64,000 bases of DNA from Rhipicephalus microplus (lineage: Eukaryota > Arthropoda > Arachnida > Ixodida > Ixodidae). The notes beneath the pieces are model-generated. The model did no database searches. It was not told where the DNA came from and worked only from the letters and a program-made list of their open reading frames with translations. Made by a program: the position numbers and the translations under genes. This document shows positions 22,697 to 35,200 of the stretch, in pieces; within the stretch, counting starts at the first letter, position 1; each line of letters begins with the position of its first letter. The stretch covers positions 192,604,491 to 192,668,490 of the forward strand of contig NC_134702.1 of assembly GCF_043290135.1 (NCBI RefSeq), written 5' to 3'.

Positions 22697-22735
22697 TTAT
22701 TATAGTTTCGGCACAAAAAACCCCACATTTTATTC
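22697..22735 (+). mobile_element. Older Ruka-like SINE, 3' part
   Basis: AGTTTCGGCACAAAAAACCCCACAT resembles the Ruka 3' end (GGTTTTGGGACGTTAAACCCCACAT). It begins immediately after the Gypsy-3 LTR and so completes the SINE broken at 19555. Confidence 0.6.
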
Positions 22736-22739
22736 CTAC

Positions 22740-23053
22740 TACCGGACGTGGGGCTTGAAAGCAATGCGATCCAGTGCTTGAAACTGCTGCGCAAGAAAGC
22801 ACTGTAAAATAGGCTTCGAATGGAAATGGCCTCCTACAGCATTCACTATGGTTTGTTGATATCATATATAGTTGTCCAGGATCCAAACATATGAAGGGCA
22901 CAATGACAGCTTTAAAGCTGTCTATTATATGAAAAGCGTGAATCTGCGCATATTTGCGGGTACATTACAGACGCATGAGTAATTTGCTGGTATGCAAAAG
23001 GAAGAATAATGGTGAAATGGGCGATTGCAGTTTCAGATTACATTCCCAGATTG
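22740..23053. other. No gene recognised
   Basis: About 300 bp of unremarkable sequence between two SINE copies. Confidence 0.4.
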
Positions 23054-23286
23054 CCCCCCCCCACGTCGGTCTAGTGGCCAACGTACTGATCCGCAAGTCG
23101 TGGGATCAAATCCCGGCTGCGGCAGCTGCATTTCTGGTCAAGGCAGAAATGCTGCAGGCCCTTGAGCTCAAATATGGGGGCTTCCGAAAAAACCCCAGGG
23201 GTTAGAACTTTCCAAAGCCCTTAACTGCAGCGTCCCTTACAATAATATGATGGGTTTGCACGTTAAGCCCCACATATCAATCAATA
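23054..23286 (+). mobile_element. Degenerate Ruka-like SINE
   Basis: Diverged head (GGTCTAGTGGCC, GGATCAAATCCCGGCTGCGG), a body with AACCCCAGGGG, and a 3' end CACGTTAAGCCCCACATATC. It is more diverged than the copies at 20143, 40481 and 53252, and the frame at 22954-23205 is its shadow. Confidence 0.8.
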
Positions 23287-23289
23287 CGT

Positions 23290-24515
23290 TGTACGACTGC
23301 TTGTAAACAGCCAATATTACGAGCACAAACGTTCCTTTTCTTGCGGCATGGTTAAAGACGAAACGAGTGGGGCCTGATTACACTGCCGTGTTCTTTGATT
23401 GAAAGCGAAGCGCCCGTGTCCTCCAAGTTTCTTTTTAAGACAATAGTCTCTTTAGAATGTGTTAACACGTAAATTTTTGTCTTTATATCTGTTGGTTCGT
23501 CTATTCTATGATTCAGCCAACGACGTAAGTTTAAAGGCGTCGTGGCACCATTTTTTTGCTTGCGCGTTCTTTGCTGTAAGGATTTTTATAGCTCCAGGAA
23601 CGATGATACGTTCACCATGAGTAATTTATTCTGGCTACATAAACTATATCGCCTTGGTTATGGAGACGACTTTATGTTTCGGTTTCTGCAAGCCGAATTG
23701 GTCTGTGACGTTGCTGTGTTGGTCGGTCACTTCGCCAGACAAGGCTGTGACGCACGTCGTGATAATTATCTGCTCTTGCTGGCATTCTCGCTGTTTTCTT
23801 CCACAAGTACCTGCAAAGTAAACGTGGAGCAGTCGTGATGCTAAGCCGGTACGTGCGTGGCGTAGGTCTGTGGAAGTGACTCACTTCACTGCATTAATCA
23901 AATGGCATCTCTGATATTCATATGTTAGTTTTGGGACATTAAACCTCACATAATAATCAATCACTGCAATAGCGGTGGGCGTGGGAGGGGGTCAAGGGGC
24001 AGTCTCTCCCGGTGTCACCCACAGGAGAAGAAGGGGGGTGCAGCGCAGACCTACACATTGCCCTATTAGGGATGTGGCACTGCGATTTAGAGGTAGGGCG
24101 CGATGCTAGACCCATACATTCACTTAATAAGGAGAAGGTATGCTGCGATGAACCTTTGTTCTTCCGAAGAGGCAACCTACACACATCCCTCCTCTCTATC
24201 TTCTTTCGTACGCTCTCCCCCTCACCTCGCTACACCGACGCAGACCATGTCTGCAAGCGAGTATCGCGATAGAAAAACTGACTGCTCGCTCTGCACAACC
24301 GTTCACTGGCCACCCGTCTATATCGGCACTCGATGCTGACTTCAAAGAAAAGCATGTGGGAGGTTTTTCTGTAAGTCGTTGAACGATAAAAATTCACATC
24401 GTGCGCGGTAATGAAAAAATAGGCGATCCCACGTACAGTAGGAGTCGATGATATGCGAATCATGAATAAGAAAGGTTGATATGTCACTTTTAAATCAGCA
24501 CAACTTTACGAGGTG
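23290..24515. other. No gene recognised apart from a SINE end
   Basis: Short frames only (23542-23838, 24012-24339 plus and minus). The GC-balanced stretch 24000-24330 has open frames in several phases but no recognisable domain. Confidence 0.4.
23893..23968 (+). mobile_element. SINE 3' end fragment
   Basis: ATATGTTAGTTTTGGGACATT and the following AAACCTCACATAATAATCAATCA match the Ruka 3' end. The upstream body is not recognisable. Confidence 0.6.
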
Positions 24516-24519
24516 GAGG

Positions 24520-25255
24520 TAAAACGTGCCGTACTTGACTTCCGTGTCAGGATTATCATGTTTGGACGTGTCGCTGACATTCGTCATCTATTCACGTCAT
24601 GTGATACCAAATTTAGTATATGTGGAGCTAGCGAAATGGCTGTGAGCAAGGTATTAGAGTGGTATGTTCTCATGTTGTTAAATTACACGCGTGTCAGGAG
24701 TATCAAGTTCGCACCATTTTTGTATTTCGTCATTCATTGACGTCACGTAACACCAAATTCGGCATTTGTGGAGCTAAGAAAACGGTCGCGAGTGCATCAT
24801 GAAGGGCCTAATATACTCCACTGTAGCGTTGACGCGGGCGCATGCTGGGCACAGTGACGCTACGTTAGCAAAACGCGACCACTCTACTGTCTGATGCCAA
24901 GCACGACCGGCGCGACCAGCGTCCGTCCACGCGGCCCAACGGCAACTGGTGCGAGATTCGTGCCGATGCGTTACCCAGACATTACTTTGTCTCCCTGTTT
25001 TTGTGACGGAGGGATGCAGACGTGCTGAAACGCGCATGCGTCAAAGCAGCGCATCGCGACGCACGCCTGCAAGTATATGGCAAAGCCGGTGCTTGGCGTC
25101 GCAACGCCATCGTGATGCCTTGAATTGAACGCCGGTGAGCACGCGCACCGCGTCATGTTGAAATGTAGTGGCACCTTGACTGTGGCTAGTAGTCATGTTC
25201 TTACTGGACAAACATCTCATTATTAAAGTGTTTACACCAGTCACATACCTTCATA
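24520..25255 (-). repeat. Composite satellite block, copy 2 (partial)
   Basis: Minus-strand copy of the block seen at 17045 and 43410. It has units with ACCAAATTTAGTAT (about 24605) and ACCAAATTCGGCAT (about 24752), followed by the GC-rich 410-bp module (about 24795-25185) beginning at the shared ATCATGAAGGGCC junction. The ATCT head is absent. Confidence 0.7.
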
Positions 25256-25478
25256 ATTCAACGACACGCCAACTGGGCGAGTTGGTTTAGCATATATGAC
25301 GAAAGTACAAGACAAAACGCAGGGAGGTTAACCAGGCACGTTCCCAGCTTGCTACCGTACGCTAGGAGAATAGGTAAGGGGCGTATGAGAATTACAGAAA
25401 AACAGAAATTAGAAGAAAAAGACAGGAGAAAATTGTCAGTGCAAAGGCTGAAGCATATGCAGTGGTTGCACTATGCAG

Positions 25479-28400
25479 TTAAAGACGTTCATACAGACCC
25501 TTGATACTCAGAAAGTGCAAAGGGCATTGACTGCCTTGTGAGCCGACGGAACACAAAAATAGTGCTCCAGCAGCACCTGCACAGAGGGGCCGATCGTTCG
25601 ATTGTCGTAAGACACAGAAAACTTTGTCTCTCGGAGGCATATTGAGGGCGATGGCATAGCAGATGGTCGATGTCTTACATTGTGCTGCAGACTTCGATTG
25701 CCGCACTTTCGGTCACTCCAATGAAAGTTGTATGTGATGTTGGGAAGGCAACCCCCAACCAAAGCTGACAAAGAAGTGATGCTTCACGTCTACGAAGTTT
25801 GGAGGAAGGTCGAGGTTCCAGCTGAGGGTTTAATTACTGGAGTCTTGTACGCCTTATGCTTGGAGTGTCCCACTCCAGCAGACACAGACTACGTGTCAGT
25901 TGATGAAGTTGCCTTGCAGCGTCTGTCTTTGACAGAGGAATCGGAAGGGCGTGCTCTTTTGGTGGGTTGTGCAAGCCGCGTTGCCTGCGGAATCATTGCT
26001 ACTCATCCCACAACCACCAGGTAGTCACAAAAAGTGGACATTGTGGCCTATTTCTATGACGTGGTGATGAACTTTGAATATTTTCTACGTTAGCTGCTCG
26101 TAGAAGCTTCATCGGAGAACTGATTGCATGCACTATAAGCCTGGTTTTGAATTACAAAGGAAAACCCAATTTCTAGGCCTTGAGATGCGACGTAACCTAG
26201 GGCACCACGCAGAGCCGAACGTTCTGCCGCCCTAGGCGTAGTGACGTCTGACCACTTGTTTTTCAGAGCTAGTCCTCAAGCTGTTATCCCCACCGCACCA
26301 TAAAACTGGACGTTTTGGTCGAACAATCGGTGTGTATGTACTTGTAATTACTGTATATTTCGTGTAAGAGGAGCAGGCTCAATCGCTTTAGTGCTGGTGA
26401 AGGCAAATTTGATTTCTTCTGCATTCTAAGAATTATGAGACGAACTTGTGAAATGCTCAAACACCACAAAAGATATACTGTATTTTCCGCAGGTGTGTAA
26501 CCTTTCACAAACGATGCACGATGCGCGGACAATCGTACTAAATGTTGTATGATGCCTTTGAGTAACGAAGCCCGTGAAGCGGTAAGAGGGGTTTCTAACA
26601 TATTGTATGAGGTAAGTACGTATCGTTTCAATGGTGATACGGGTCATTATCAGGTAGTCCTGCATACTGGCGATAATTTCAGCCACCGATGCGCGGCATG
26701 GTAAATTAGGGCATGTTGAATGAGCTAGGGCTTGATTGTTGGGAGTGTGCGCAGGTTAGTTTTGCACGTGTTACACAGGTAGGCTGTACCACAGGAATAC
26801 AACGATTGATATCTTGTGAAGCTGTAACATAGACTCGATTGACACTTCCCAAGTTTTTCTGGCAAGGAACCTGAACTAGTGACGTATGGCAAACAGCCAC
26901 TTTCTCTCTATGTTTACTTGTGGGGTCTAAGACAATTCTCGGTCGATTATAACTCCGAAGAGCCTGTGACTCCGGCTGGATGACACTAATTGGCCGGTAG
27001 TTGATATGCCGTAAGCGAAGATTGGCTTTCAACACTCCGACGGCAGACTTTCCACTCGCGATCTTGTTCCTTTGTTTACGTACATAGTGCCATGACACTA
27101 ATGCTGTCTTCTGAAGTTGAGTGCAAAGCTGAAATTGATTCACGCCTGACGTACATACACAGATGTCATCAGTATAAATAGAAATTCGTACGCTGCTTCG
27201 CTGCTTGTCAACTAGTTCAATGAGTTCTCGGTTGAACAACATCGTTTACAGACAATACTTTACAGACCTTTCGACGCTGTAGGTATGACACCAAGTCAAC
27301 TATATAATCGATTCATGAGGGGCCTCGTCTGCACCCGGATATGGCATATGAATATAATTTCTTGAACTTTAACCATTCCAGACGCGTCAGAATAATTTTC
27401 TCTATGACTTTTCCCCCCACAGCTCGTAAGGACGATAGGGCGCTAGGATGAAATGTCCAAAAACGACTTGCCGGCTTCGAGTAGTAGAATCAGGCGACTT
27501 GAACTCCACTCCTGCGGAACAGTGCCAATTTGCGAGGAGTTGTTGTATGGCAGCAGATGAGCCTTCAGAGCGTGGTAGGTGAAGCTAGAAGGTCAAGGCG
27601 ATAAAAAACTTGTACACAAGCAAGCGCAACGTTGAGTTCTTTCCTCGAAAATGAACACTTCCTTCTTGGATCACGTATAGATAAAGAAGAGTCGGGCGTC
27701 CTCATTCCAGTTAAAATTGCCACAGAGGTAATATTTTGGCAGAAAGGTTGCGACGTCAATTTTTTTGCTGTGTAAGTGAAGAGCCAGAGATTTAAGTGGA
27801 TTCGTACTCACCAATGGTTGTACAAAGACTGCGGACAGTTCTCCAGATATCAAACACAGGCTTTCTTGAGTCCAAGAAGTCGCAAAAAGATTTTCATCAT
27901 CGCTTGTAGAGCTTGCCAAAATAGTACATTATTTTTGTTCGTGTGTGTCTGGCCAGTCAGAATTCGTCAATAGACTTCTTGCGTCTCTATTGTCATTCTG
28001 CACAACGGTGAATCGCTCGATGTTTCTCAATTTCAATGTCCATACCGGTGTGTAATAATTTGACCGAAAGCTAATGCGTGGTGGTGTGTACGGCACTTTT
28101 TATTGCGTCCTCTAGGTTCAATGGTAAGCTGCCAACACGGTGTTCTATGGTTAACGCGTATTTCGGTGAATCGGTGCACTCGACGACTCTGGAGATCTTG
28201 AGACTAGATAAACTGTCAATCTACCGATGCGTTGATATGTGGTCCCTACCCCTTGTTTCCAAATATGAAGACCGATGCACTCTTCGAGTGAATGAGGGTG
28301 ACACGAAAGTAAGCACGACGAAGTAAGCAAAGTTGCGACACCAATTATACGCTAACCAACACAGATAAGTAACGCTACCATTATTCATTAGGCTAAAATT

Positions 28401-29150
28401 GCATACAGAAATGAAGAGCACCAACTGTCGACCTCTGGTGTTGACCCTGGAGCTTCCCTACAAGTGGTGGTGGGCATTGAAGCCACCTGTTATCACCCAC
28501 AGATGGAGATTTGATTTCAAAGTTCCGCCGAAGCGCTCGCAGTCTAGGCGAGCTGATGTAAATAAGTAGGCTCTGATTATTGTCAATGTGGTCTTGCTTT
28601 TTTTCACTGTCAGTCCAGCTTACTGGTTTTCTTCGTTACGTGGTTCAGGGAGATGAATAAAAGTGAAGTCGCGCCGTATGAACACATTTTTGCTGCGCTC
28701 TCCGTGCGTAGAGAACGTAAAGCATTCATATCCTTATAGTCTCATGTGAGCTTGCAGCTCGGGTTCACAAATCACAGTTACGGAAAATTGGTTCGAGAAT
28801 ATATATATTGCAGGAAGTCGGACCTAAGCAGCCTAAGCCGTCTAGCAGTCCACTAAAAGACAGACGTGTTTTTCACCTCCTCTCAAAAAATAGCATATCG
28901 CGGGTCATAGTTTTACTATAGAGCTTTAAGCGCCGGACTAAAAGTGCCCAGCGCCTGCAGCGTACTTTGCGCCAACAGTTTTAACGTTGTTTAGGAGCCT
29001 GACATTGCATTCATAAAAACATGCAACATGGTAATGACCAGCCAATTTTCAGTCGTCCTTGCATCAGTGGTTGGTGAGGCCATCAAGGTTGGCGGAACTT
29101 GATGCACCTCTGAATTAGGCTCTGTTTGTGTAAGTGAAGGCCACTCTTCA
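25479..29150 (-). pseudogene. LINE-A ORF2 (endonuclease, RT, C-terminal domain), broken
   Basis: The AP-endonuclease-like block FNAHHHL...NTRGRQLVLF lies at about 28400-28500. The RT catalytic block SIYTDDICV is near 27160-27190, where the usual YADD has become YTDD. RNase-H-like sequence is at about 26000-26290. The C-terminal zinc-binding and tail region is at 25479-25720 and ends at TAA 25479. Each piece lies in a different frame. The enzyme would nick DNA and copy the LINE RNA, but here it is dead. Confidence 0.6.
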
Positions 29151-29194
29151 CAATTTGCAGTTGTTGACCCTGCCCTTGCTTTCGATGTGTAAGT

Positions 29195-30110
29195 CTAGGA
29201 AAAGCTCGGTGACTGGTGGCCAGTTGTTTTTGTGGAAGATTGCGTGTCTCTATCGGCAGATGTCACGTTTCGTGATGACCTTCTCTGGTGATACCGATAT
29301 CCCCCGCCAGTAGCAGCAGCTTCTCTGCGCATATAATTGCAGCGGACCATACGTTTGACACAACGCACTTGTTCCGCACTCGTTGGCAATCCTTAGACGA
29401 CGCTTTATGAGTGCCGTGGCAGTTGAAGCACATATAGAAAGTTGCGCGGCAGGTGTTTTCTGAATGCGGTTTAGCACACCTTGGGTACGACACATCCCTG
29501 GTACAGACATCTTGCCCGTGTCCTGTCTTGAAACATTGCAGCATCGAAGGGGCTTCGGTATGCGTGGACAGACTTGTTGGCGAATGTGGCTAACTTTTAC
29601 ACGTGATGGAAGCTTGTCTTCCTTCAAAACAAGCTTAAAGCAACGTAAATGACACAGCCTGGCGATGTGCCTGACGAGTGTGCCTTCTGTTGTTGGCTTT
29701 ACCAAAATTGGAAAATTGCCAGTGGAGATGGAAGTGTCAACATCAAAAGTGACGCCGTCACTACCATTACAGCATGTGAGGATTGTTGATTGAACTTTGA
29801 CTTTGTCGATTTCCGTCATGATCTGTAGGTTTTGGGGCGAAATACGGTGTAAAACAGCAATGGCCAGAATATTCTTCCGTGAGTTGATCCTCGCGTCTTT
29901 AATCTCAATTGGCGCGAGTCTAGTGATGCAGAGAGGACTTCCCTGTTCAGCAGTCGGGAATTCGCCAAAAGGTCCACAGCGGCCAGCACTACGGGGTAGT
30001 CTCCACGGTGGATGCACTAGCCGTTAATGATATTCGTGGCAGATTTCTGTTTATATTGTAGCTTGTGACAACTGTGCAGCTGTCCGATTACTCGGGGCTT
30101 CCTAGTATAA
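29195..30110 (-). pseudogene. LINE-A ORF1 (nucleic-acid-binding), broken
   Basis: The long minus frame 30017-29250 changes phase near 29545. In the second frame a cluster of zinc-knuckle-like motifs appears (CFKTGHGQDVC, CFNCHGTHKASSKDC), as in ORF1 of I- and Jockey-type LINEs. ORF1 coats the LINE RNA. At least one frameshift separates the N-terminal part from the knuckles. Confidence 0.55.
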
Positions 30111-30829
30111 CTCTGTTATCTCGCTGTCTGTGCCGTTTAAAATGCTCCGACGTTTCCTTGCCGCTGCCGGACGTAGCGGTTGTCCACCACGAAGGTCCTC
30201 AGAGGCTTTTTGCTCAATCTCGCAAGAAAGCGGTAGCTTGCAAAGTTTACGGGAAAACAAATGAGCAGTTTGAGACGTAGCATCAAGTCCCCGAAGCGTC
30301 TGCGCAAGCAGGCGTTTGGTGTGTGGCAACACCACGGACCCGAGATAACGCGGGGCTTCAACCTCTCCCGCGCCAAGCCTTGTTGGCTGAGCCGTGCGTG
30401 GGGAAAAGAGGATCCTGTGAGTTGAATCGATGCCGAATGATCCAACCTTTAGGGTCCTCCGGCAGAAGCAACCCACTTCTTTGGCCGCGGCTTCACGTAA
30501 GTGGCACCCCTGGGCTGACCCACACAAGCGAAATCGGCAGTCGCCTTTTCCTATATCTCTCCCGTACAACTTCATCTTTATCTCTCACTTTTAGCCGGTC
30601 CTGCCTACTTCTCTCTTCTGGTTACTTCCAATTTTTCTTGCGGCAAGCGTTAACCCTCATAAAATAGCCTATCTTGCTCTAAGCGCATTGGGTTATGGCA
30701 GTGTTGTATGGCTGACGTCTGCAAGCTTTAAGCATCCGCAAACTTGCAGCGTCCTCTTGATAAGCTCCGTGGTGGGTGGCCGCCAACGCTGCTGAATAAA
30801 TATAATACCAGCATGCATGATGCGTTCCT

Positions 30830-32220
30830 GCTACTTACCGGTCGTACCGGCTTAAAGCGGCTACGCACCGATGACAATTTTTTTTGAAGCAGCCAATGTA
30901 AGCATTTCCTGACTTCCATGTCATTCACTGTCAGAAAACTGGAAAGCAAGCCTGGACCGTATCTCCTTTCGTAGTTACCACGTGTCTTACCGAAACTCTG
31001 GAGGCTTAATACAAGGCAACTAAAATGGCTAGCAGAGACCTTCGCCTCAAAGTTTGGGACAAAGAACAATTTTAAAAGCTAGACGGCCCCTCAACTTTTG
31101 GTGACGTACCGATCACCGTAACACCACACAGATCAATGAACATGTCTAGCGGAGTGGCATCTGACGCAGACATACTTGACCTGACTGAAACTGAACATTT
31201 GGAGGGGTGGAGGAATCAAAATGTCGCTGATGTACACAGACTTATCATCAGATAGGATAATAAGGAAACATGAACGAGACATTTACTACTGACGTTTGCT
31301 TCCAGCAAACTGCCCGAATCCATTCGAACAGGGTACTGGAAGACCTCTCACAGGCCATACATATGAAACCCACTTTGTTGCTTCCAATGCCAGAGGTGTG
31401 GTCATAGCTCTATTAGCTGTCGTGGTCACGAGGCTTGTGCACATTGTGGAATCCTAGGCCATGTGCCTGAGAACTGCAAACAACCGCCACACTGTGTAAA
31501 CTACAAAGGAAACTACGCTGCATATTCGTGCTCCGGCACCCACTGGAAGAAAGAAAAGAGATTGATTAATTTGTGGGGTTTAACGTCCCAAAACCACCAT
31601 ATGATTATGAGGGACGCCGTAGTGGAGGGCTCCGAAAATTTTGACCACCTGGGGTTCTTTAACGTGCACCCAAATCTGAGCACATGGGCCTACAACAATT
31701 CCGCCTCGATCGAAAATGCAGCCGCCGCAGCCGGGATTTGATCCCGGGACGTGCGGGTCAGCAGCCAAGTACCTTAGGCAGAAAGAAAAGAGATAATTAC
31801 TTCGAAGGTGAAGGAGAACATTTCATTTAGGGAAGCATGGCAAGAGCCTCATCATTCTATGGACCTACATATGCTAATGCGGCACGTCAGGGGGCACCGC
31901 CGCACCAGCCCTCGTCACTCCTTTAGCTCGCGCATAGCGAGCCAGTGGTTGTGGCACCTGTAACCAAGGCGGCTGTAGCCCAGACTACTCGTGCTACTCG
32001 CGAACAGAGGCTGGAGACTTCAGAATCCTCAGTTCTCAAGGCCTCGCCTCACCAGGTGAGACCCAGAATTCGAACTACCAGCTCGCAGGTGTGGGCATCC
32101 AGTGCCTCAGAAGAGGCAATGGATACGTCGGTACACTTGTTGCCAAAAAACCGGCATGGCTCCTTGGAGCGTGCCAAGAAAACAAAAAGGCAGATAACAG
32201 GGCCTGGTGATGGACCTGTT
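30830..32220 (+). pseudogene. LINE-B ORF1, broken and split by a SINE
   Basis: The N-terminal part is in fragmented frames, with recognisable pieces such as DVPITVTPHRSMN at about 31095-31140. At 31385-31535 lies a continuous run of knuckles, CFQCQRCGHSSISC, CAHCGILGHVPENC and CVNYKGNYAAYSC, the third having lost a Cys. A Ruka is inserted just after at 31563. The C-terminal Ser/Lys-rich part continues to about 32220 (frame 31945-32511). Confidence 0.6.
31563..31779 (-). mobile_element. Ruka SINE inserted in LINE-B ORF1
   Basis: Minus-strand SINE lacking the last bases of its tRNA head. The target-site duplication AGAAAGAAAAGAGAT is perfect over 15 bp (31548-31562 and 31780-31794), showing LINE-mediated insertion after LINE-B. 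Confidence 0.92.
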
Positions 32221-35200
32221 ACTTTATTTCAAACTCCCCACCTAAACAACTACTCGCTTTTCGTACACACAGCGCTACTTTACACTCACGGTGAACAAAA
32301 AAAAATACTTTGGAACGTCAGGGGCCTTCTCGGAAACCTTTACGACGTCCAGGAAAGTTTGCACGAACAGTCATCAACATTGCTATGTGTACAAGAAACA
32401 CACCTAAGTTCAAGACACGCCAACTTTCTCCGTAAATACGTTACTTCCCGAAAGGATCATGATGATGTCATGACATTATCTGGAGGTGTTGCCATTAGGG
32501 TGAATCTATAGATTGCATGCAAGCACTTTCAACTCTAATCATCTCTTGAGACAGTGGCTGTTAGAGCTGTGCTTTTAAACAAACTGATCACAATTTCTAA
32601 TTTTTATGTACCTCCGAGCTATCACATACAAAAACAAGACTTCCAGTCCTCAATATACGAACTTATGGAGCCTTATGTCATCCTTGGAGACTTCAATGCG
32701 CATAAGAGGCTAGAGAATGACTCTCGTTGCGACGCGCGAGGTCGACCTATTGAACACTTCCATCTCTAGGCGAGCGTGTGTCTTCTGAATAAAAAAGAAC
32801 CAACGTATTATAATCTCGCTAATTATACCTACACCTCCATAGACCTAAGCATAATATCTCCGTCTCTTGTGGAGACTCGCTCGCTGGATTCTATGCCCTC
32901 CCCCCCCCCCCAGTTGCACCCTCGCGATCTCCAAGGACAGCGTAGCTCTGACTGACTGGGCTGACCCTAATCCATATCCTGACGCCGATCATTGACAACA
33001 GTGTAGCTCTGGTCGACTGGACTTGTTCTACGCCATCTCCTGACGCAATAAGAGCTCTCGTCGAGTGTTGCCTCGTTTTAGGACTCCTGTGACCATCTCC
33101 ACGTTTCCTATCTTCTCCTTACTTCCATCAGTCACTGTGCCTGTGCCTCGTTCTCTCCTTCCCTTTTCTCCATCTCTATACCTTTTAATTCTATCTTTTC
33201 AATCCCTGCTTTACCCACACCCCCTCGTGAGCTACTGCTTATGTGTCCTCCCCCTGAAAGACAGTTAGGGGGCTCACTTTCCTCTTCTTTTCCTTTAAAA
33301 ATCACTCCCCCCGTTTTTTGTGCTTCTACTCCAGTCGAACACCATCAGTAATTTCTACAAAAGTGACTACTTCCCCGTTGTTTTGAGCACAACAACAGCG
33401 ACTGAATGCCCACCATGGGCTCAGAAATGGTTCATAAACAGAGACGACAGGGAACAGTTTAAACCATCGCTCATTTAGGTTGGACAGACATGTGTACCTT
33501 TAAGCATTGATGCTGCTGCAGTCAACTACTTCACAGCGTTTTTGATTGATGCTGCAAAAAAATGCATCCCAAAAACAAATTTACACCCTGGAGAACGGCA
33601 TGTGCCGTGGTGGAATTTTAATGACAAAACACGCACACACAGCAACATAGAGCATGGAGGTTGCTTCGGAACTCATCGACAGCCGAAAACCTTGACAGCA
33701 TTAGGAAAATAAAGTCTCAAGGCAGGAGAACGCATTGGCAGGCCAGAAGAGAAAACCGGCGGAATTTTTATCAGGAATTCATTCGTATAGACAGGAGACT
33801 AAAGTTTGTAACATGGTTGGTAGGAGAGCAGGAACACAAGTAAACTCACTCCCACTCGTAAACACGCAGGGTGACACCTGGGAAGATCCGGTGAAATTTC
33901 TCGGTGCACACATTGAACGGGTGTGCAGCTCGTCACACTATACTGATGCTTGCCCAAAATACAGGACAAGAATATAAAATCAGAAACTCGAACAGAAATG
34001 TAATAAAAACGAGGCATATAGCCAAGCTTTCAGCTTAGCTGAGCTCCAAACATCACTAAACTCCTGCCGTATTTTCACCCCAAGTTCTGACCATGGGGTG
34101 TATGAAATGTTAAAAACTTACCAATCTAAACACAAGAATCTTTTTTGTACAATGCCATCCGGTTTTCTTGTGCTACGCCTACATTTCGGAAAGAGGCTAT
34201 TGTTAGTCCCAACTTGAAACAGAAGAACAACCGTTCTTCAGTTTCGAGTTATAAGCCTAATGCGCTTACAAGCTGCCTGTGCAAACTTTTAGAAAAAATG
34301 TTTAACTGCCGACTTGTGCGATTCCTTGAAACAATTAATTTGCTCGACCAATTTTAGTGTGGGTTCAAGAGGGTAAACCCAGCACCGACCACCTTGTTCG
34401 TATCGAGGCACAAATCCTAAACGCTTTCGTTCATAAGAAATACGTTCTCTATGTGTTCCTCGATGTCGAAAACGCATATGATACAACATGGCGCTTCGGA
34501 ATATTAAAAGACCTGTCACACCTTGGCGTGCGTAGAACAATGTTTACTATAATCGAAAGTTTCTTGTCAAACCGCACATTCTGCGTTCAAGTAGGCAGCG
34601 TTCTTTCCTAAACATTTGTCCAAGAAACAGGCGTACCGCAAGGTGCAGTACTTAGTTGCCCGCTTTTTATTATCAAAATGAATTCTTTACGCTTGTCTAT
34701 TCTTCGCAATACGTTTTATTGTACATATGTCGACCACGTCCAGCTTGGCTTCAGATCTTGCAATCTAGCCATGTGTGAGAGGCAGGTTCAGCTTGGCCTA
34801 AGCAATGTTTCCAATCGGGCAAAAAAAAAGAAAACGGATTCCGACTGAGCGCACAGAAAAGCATGTGTATCTTCTTCTCCAAGAAGAAAGGCATTCGTTT
34901 TGTACTCGATATTCAACTGCATGGGCAACGTCTTTTTGTCAATACCGAACACGAGTTCTTAGGCTTAATCTTGGACACCAAGCTAACCTTCATACCACAA
35001 TCAAGTATTTAAAACCAAGTGCATAAAAGCCACGATCGTTCCAAATGGGTTGTCACGCACTACGTGGGGAAGTGACAAGAAGTGTCAAACGAATCTATAT
35101 AAAAGCCTAGATCAGCCTAGACTATGGGGCGATAGCATATCAGTCGGCGACACCTACTGCTTTTGAAATACGTTACCCTGTTCATCATCTAGGCATCCAT

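Larger units (their letters stand above)
25290..30280 (-). mobile_element. LINE-A: RNase-H-type non-LTR retrotransposon, decayed
   Basis: Minus-strand element of about 5 kb. It has an ORF1 with zinc knuckles, then an ORF2 with endonuclease, RT with YTDD, and a C-terminal Cys/His region ending in a GLYERL-type terminus. A short 3' region to about 25290 contains AACCTCCCTGCG. Its general layout is that of I-clade-like LINEs. Frames are broken throughout, so it is inactive. The 5' end abuts the 5' end of LINE-B near 30285, giving a head-to-head pair. Exact ends are estimates. Confidence 0.65.

Noticed and set aside
30102..30575. 157-codon minus frame as LINE-A ORF1 start
   Set aside because: Most of it overlaps what looks like the plus-strand 5' leader of LINE-B. 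Only the last part near 30102-30280 could belong to LINE-A.
30728..31069. 113-codon minus frame
   Set aside because: It lies opposite the decayed LINE-B ORF1, whose plus-strand blocks are recognisable there.
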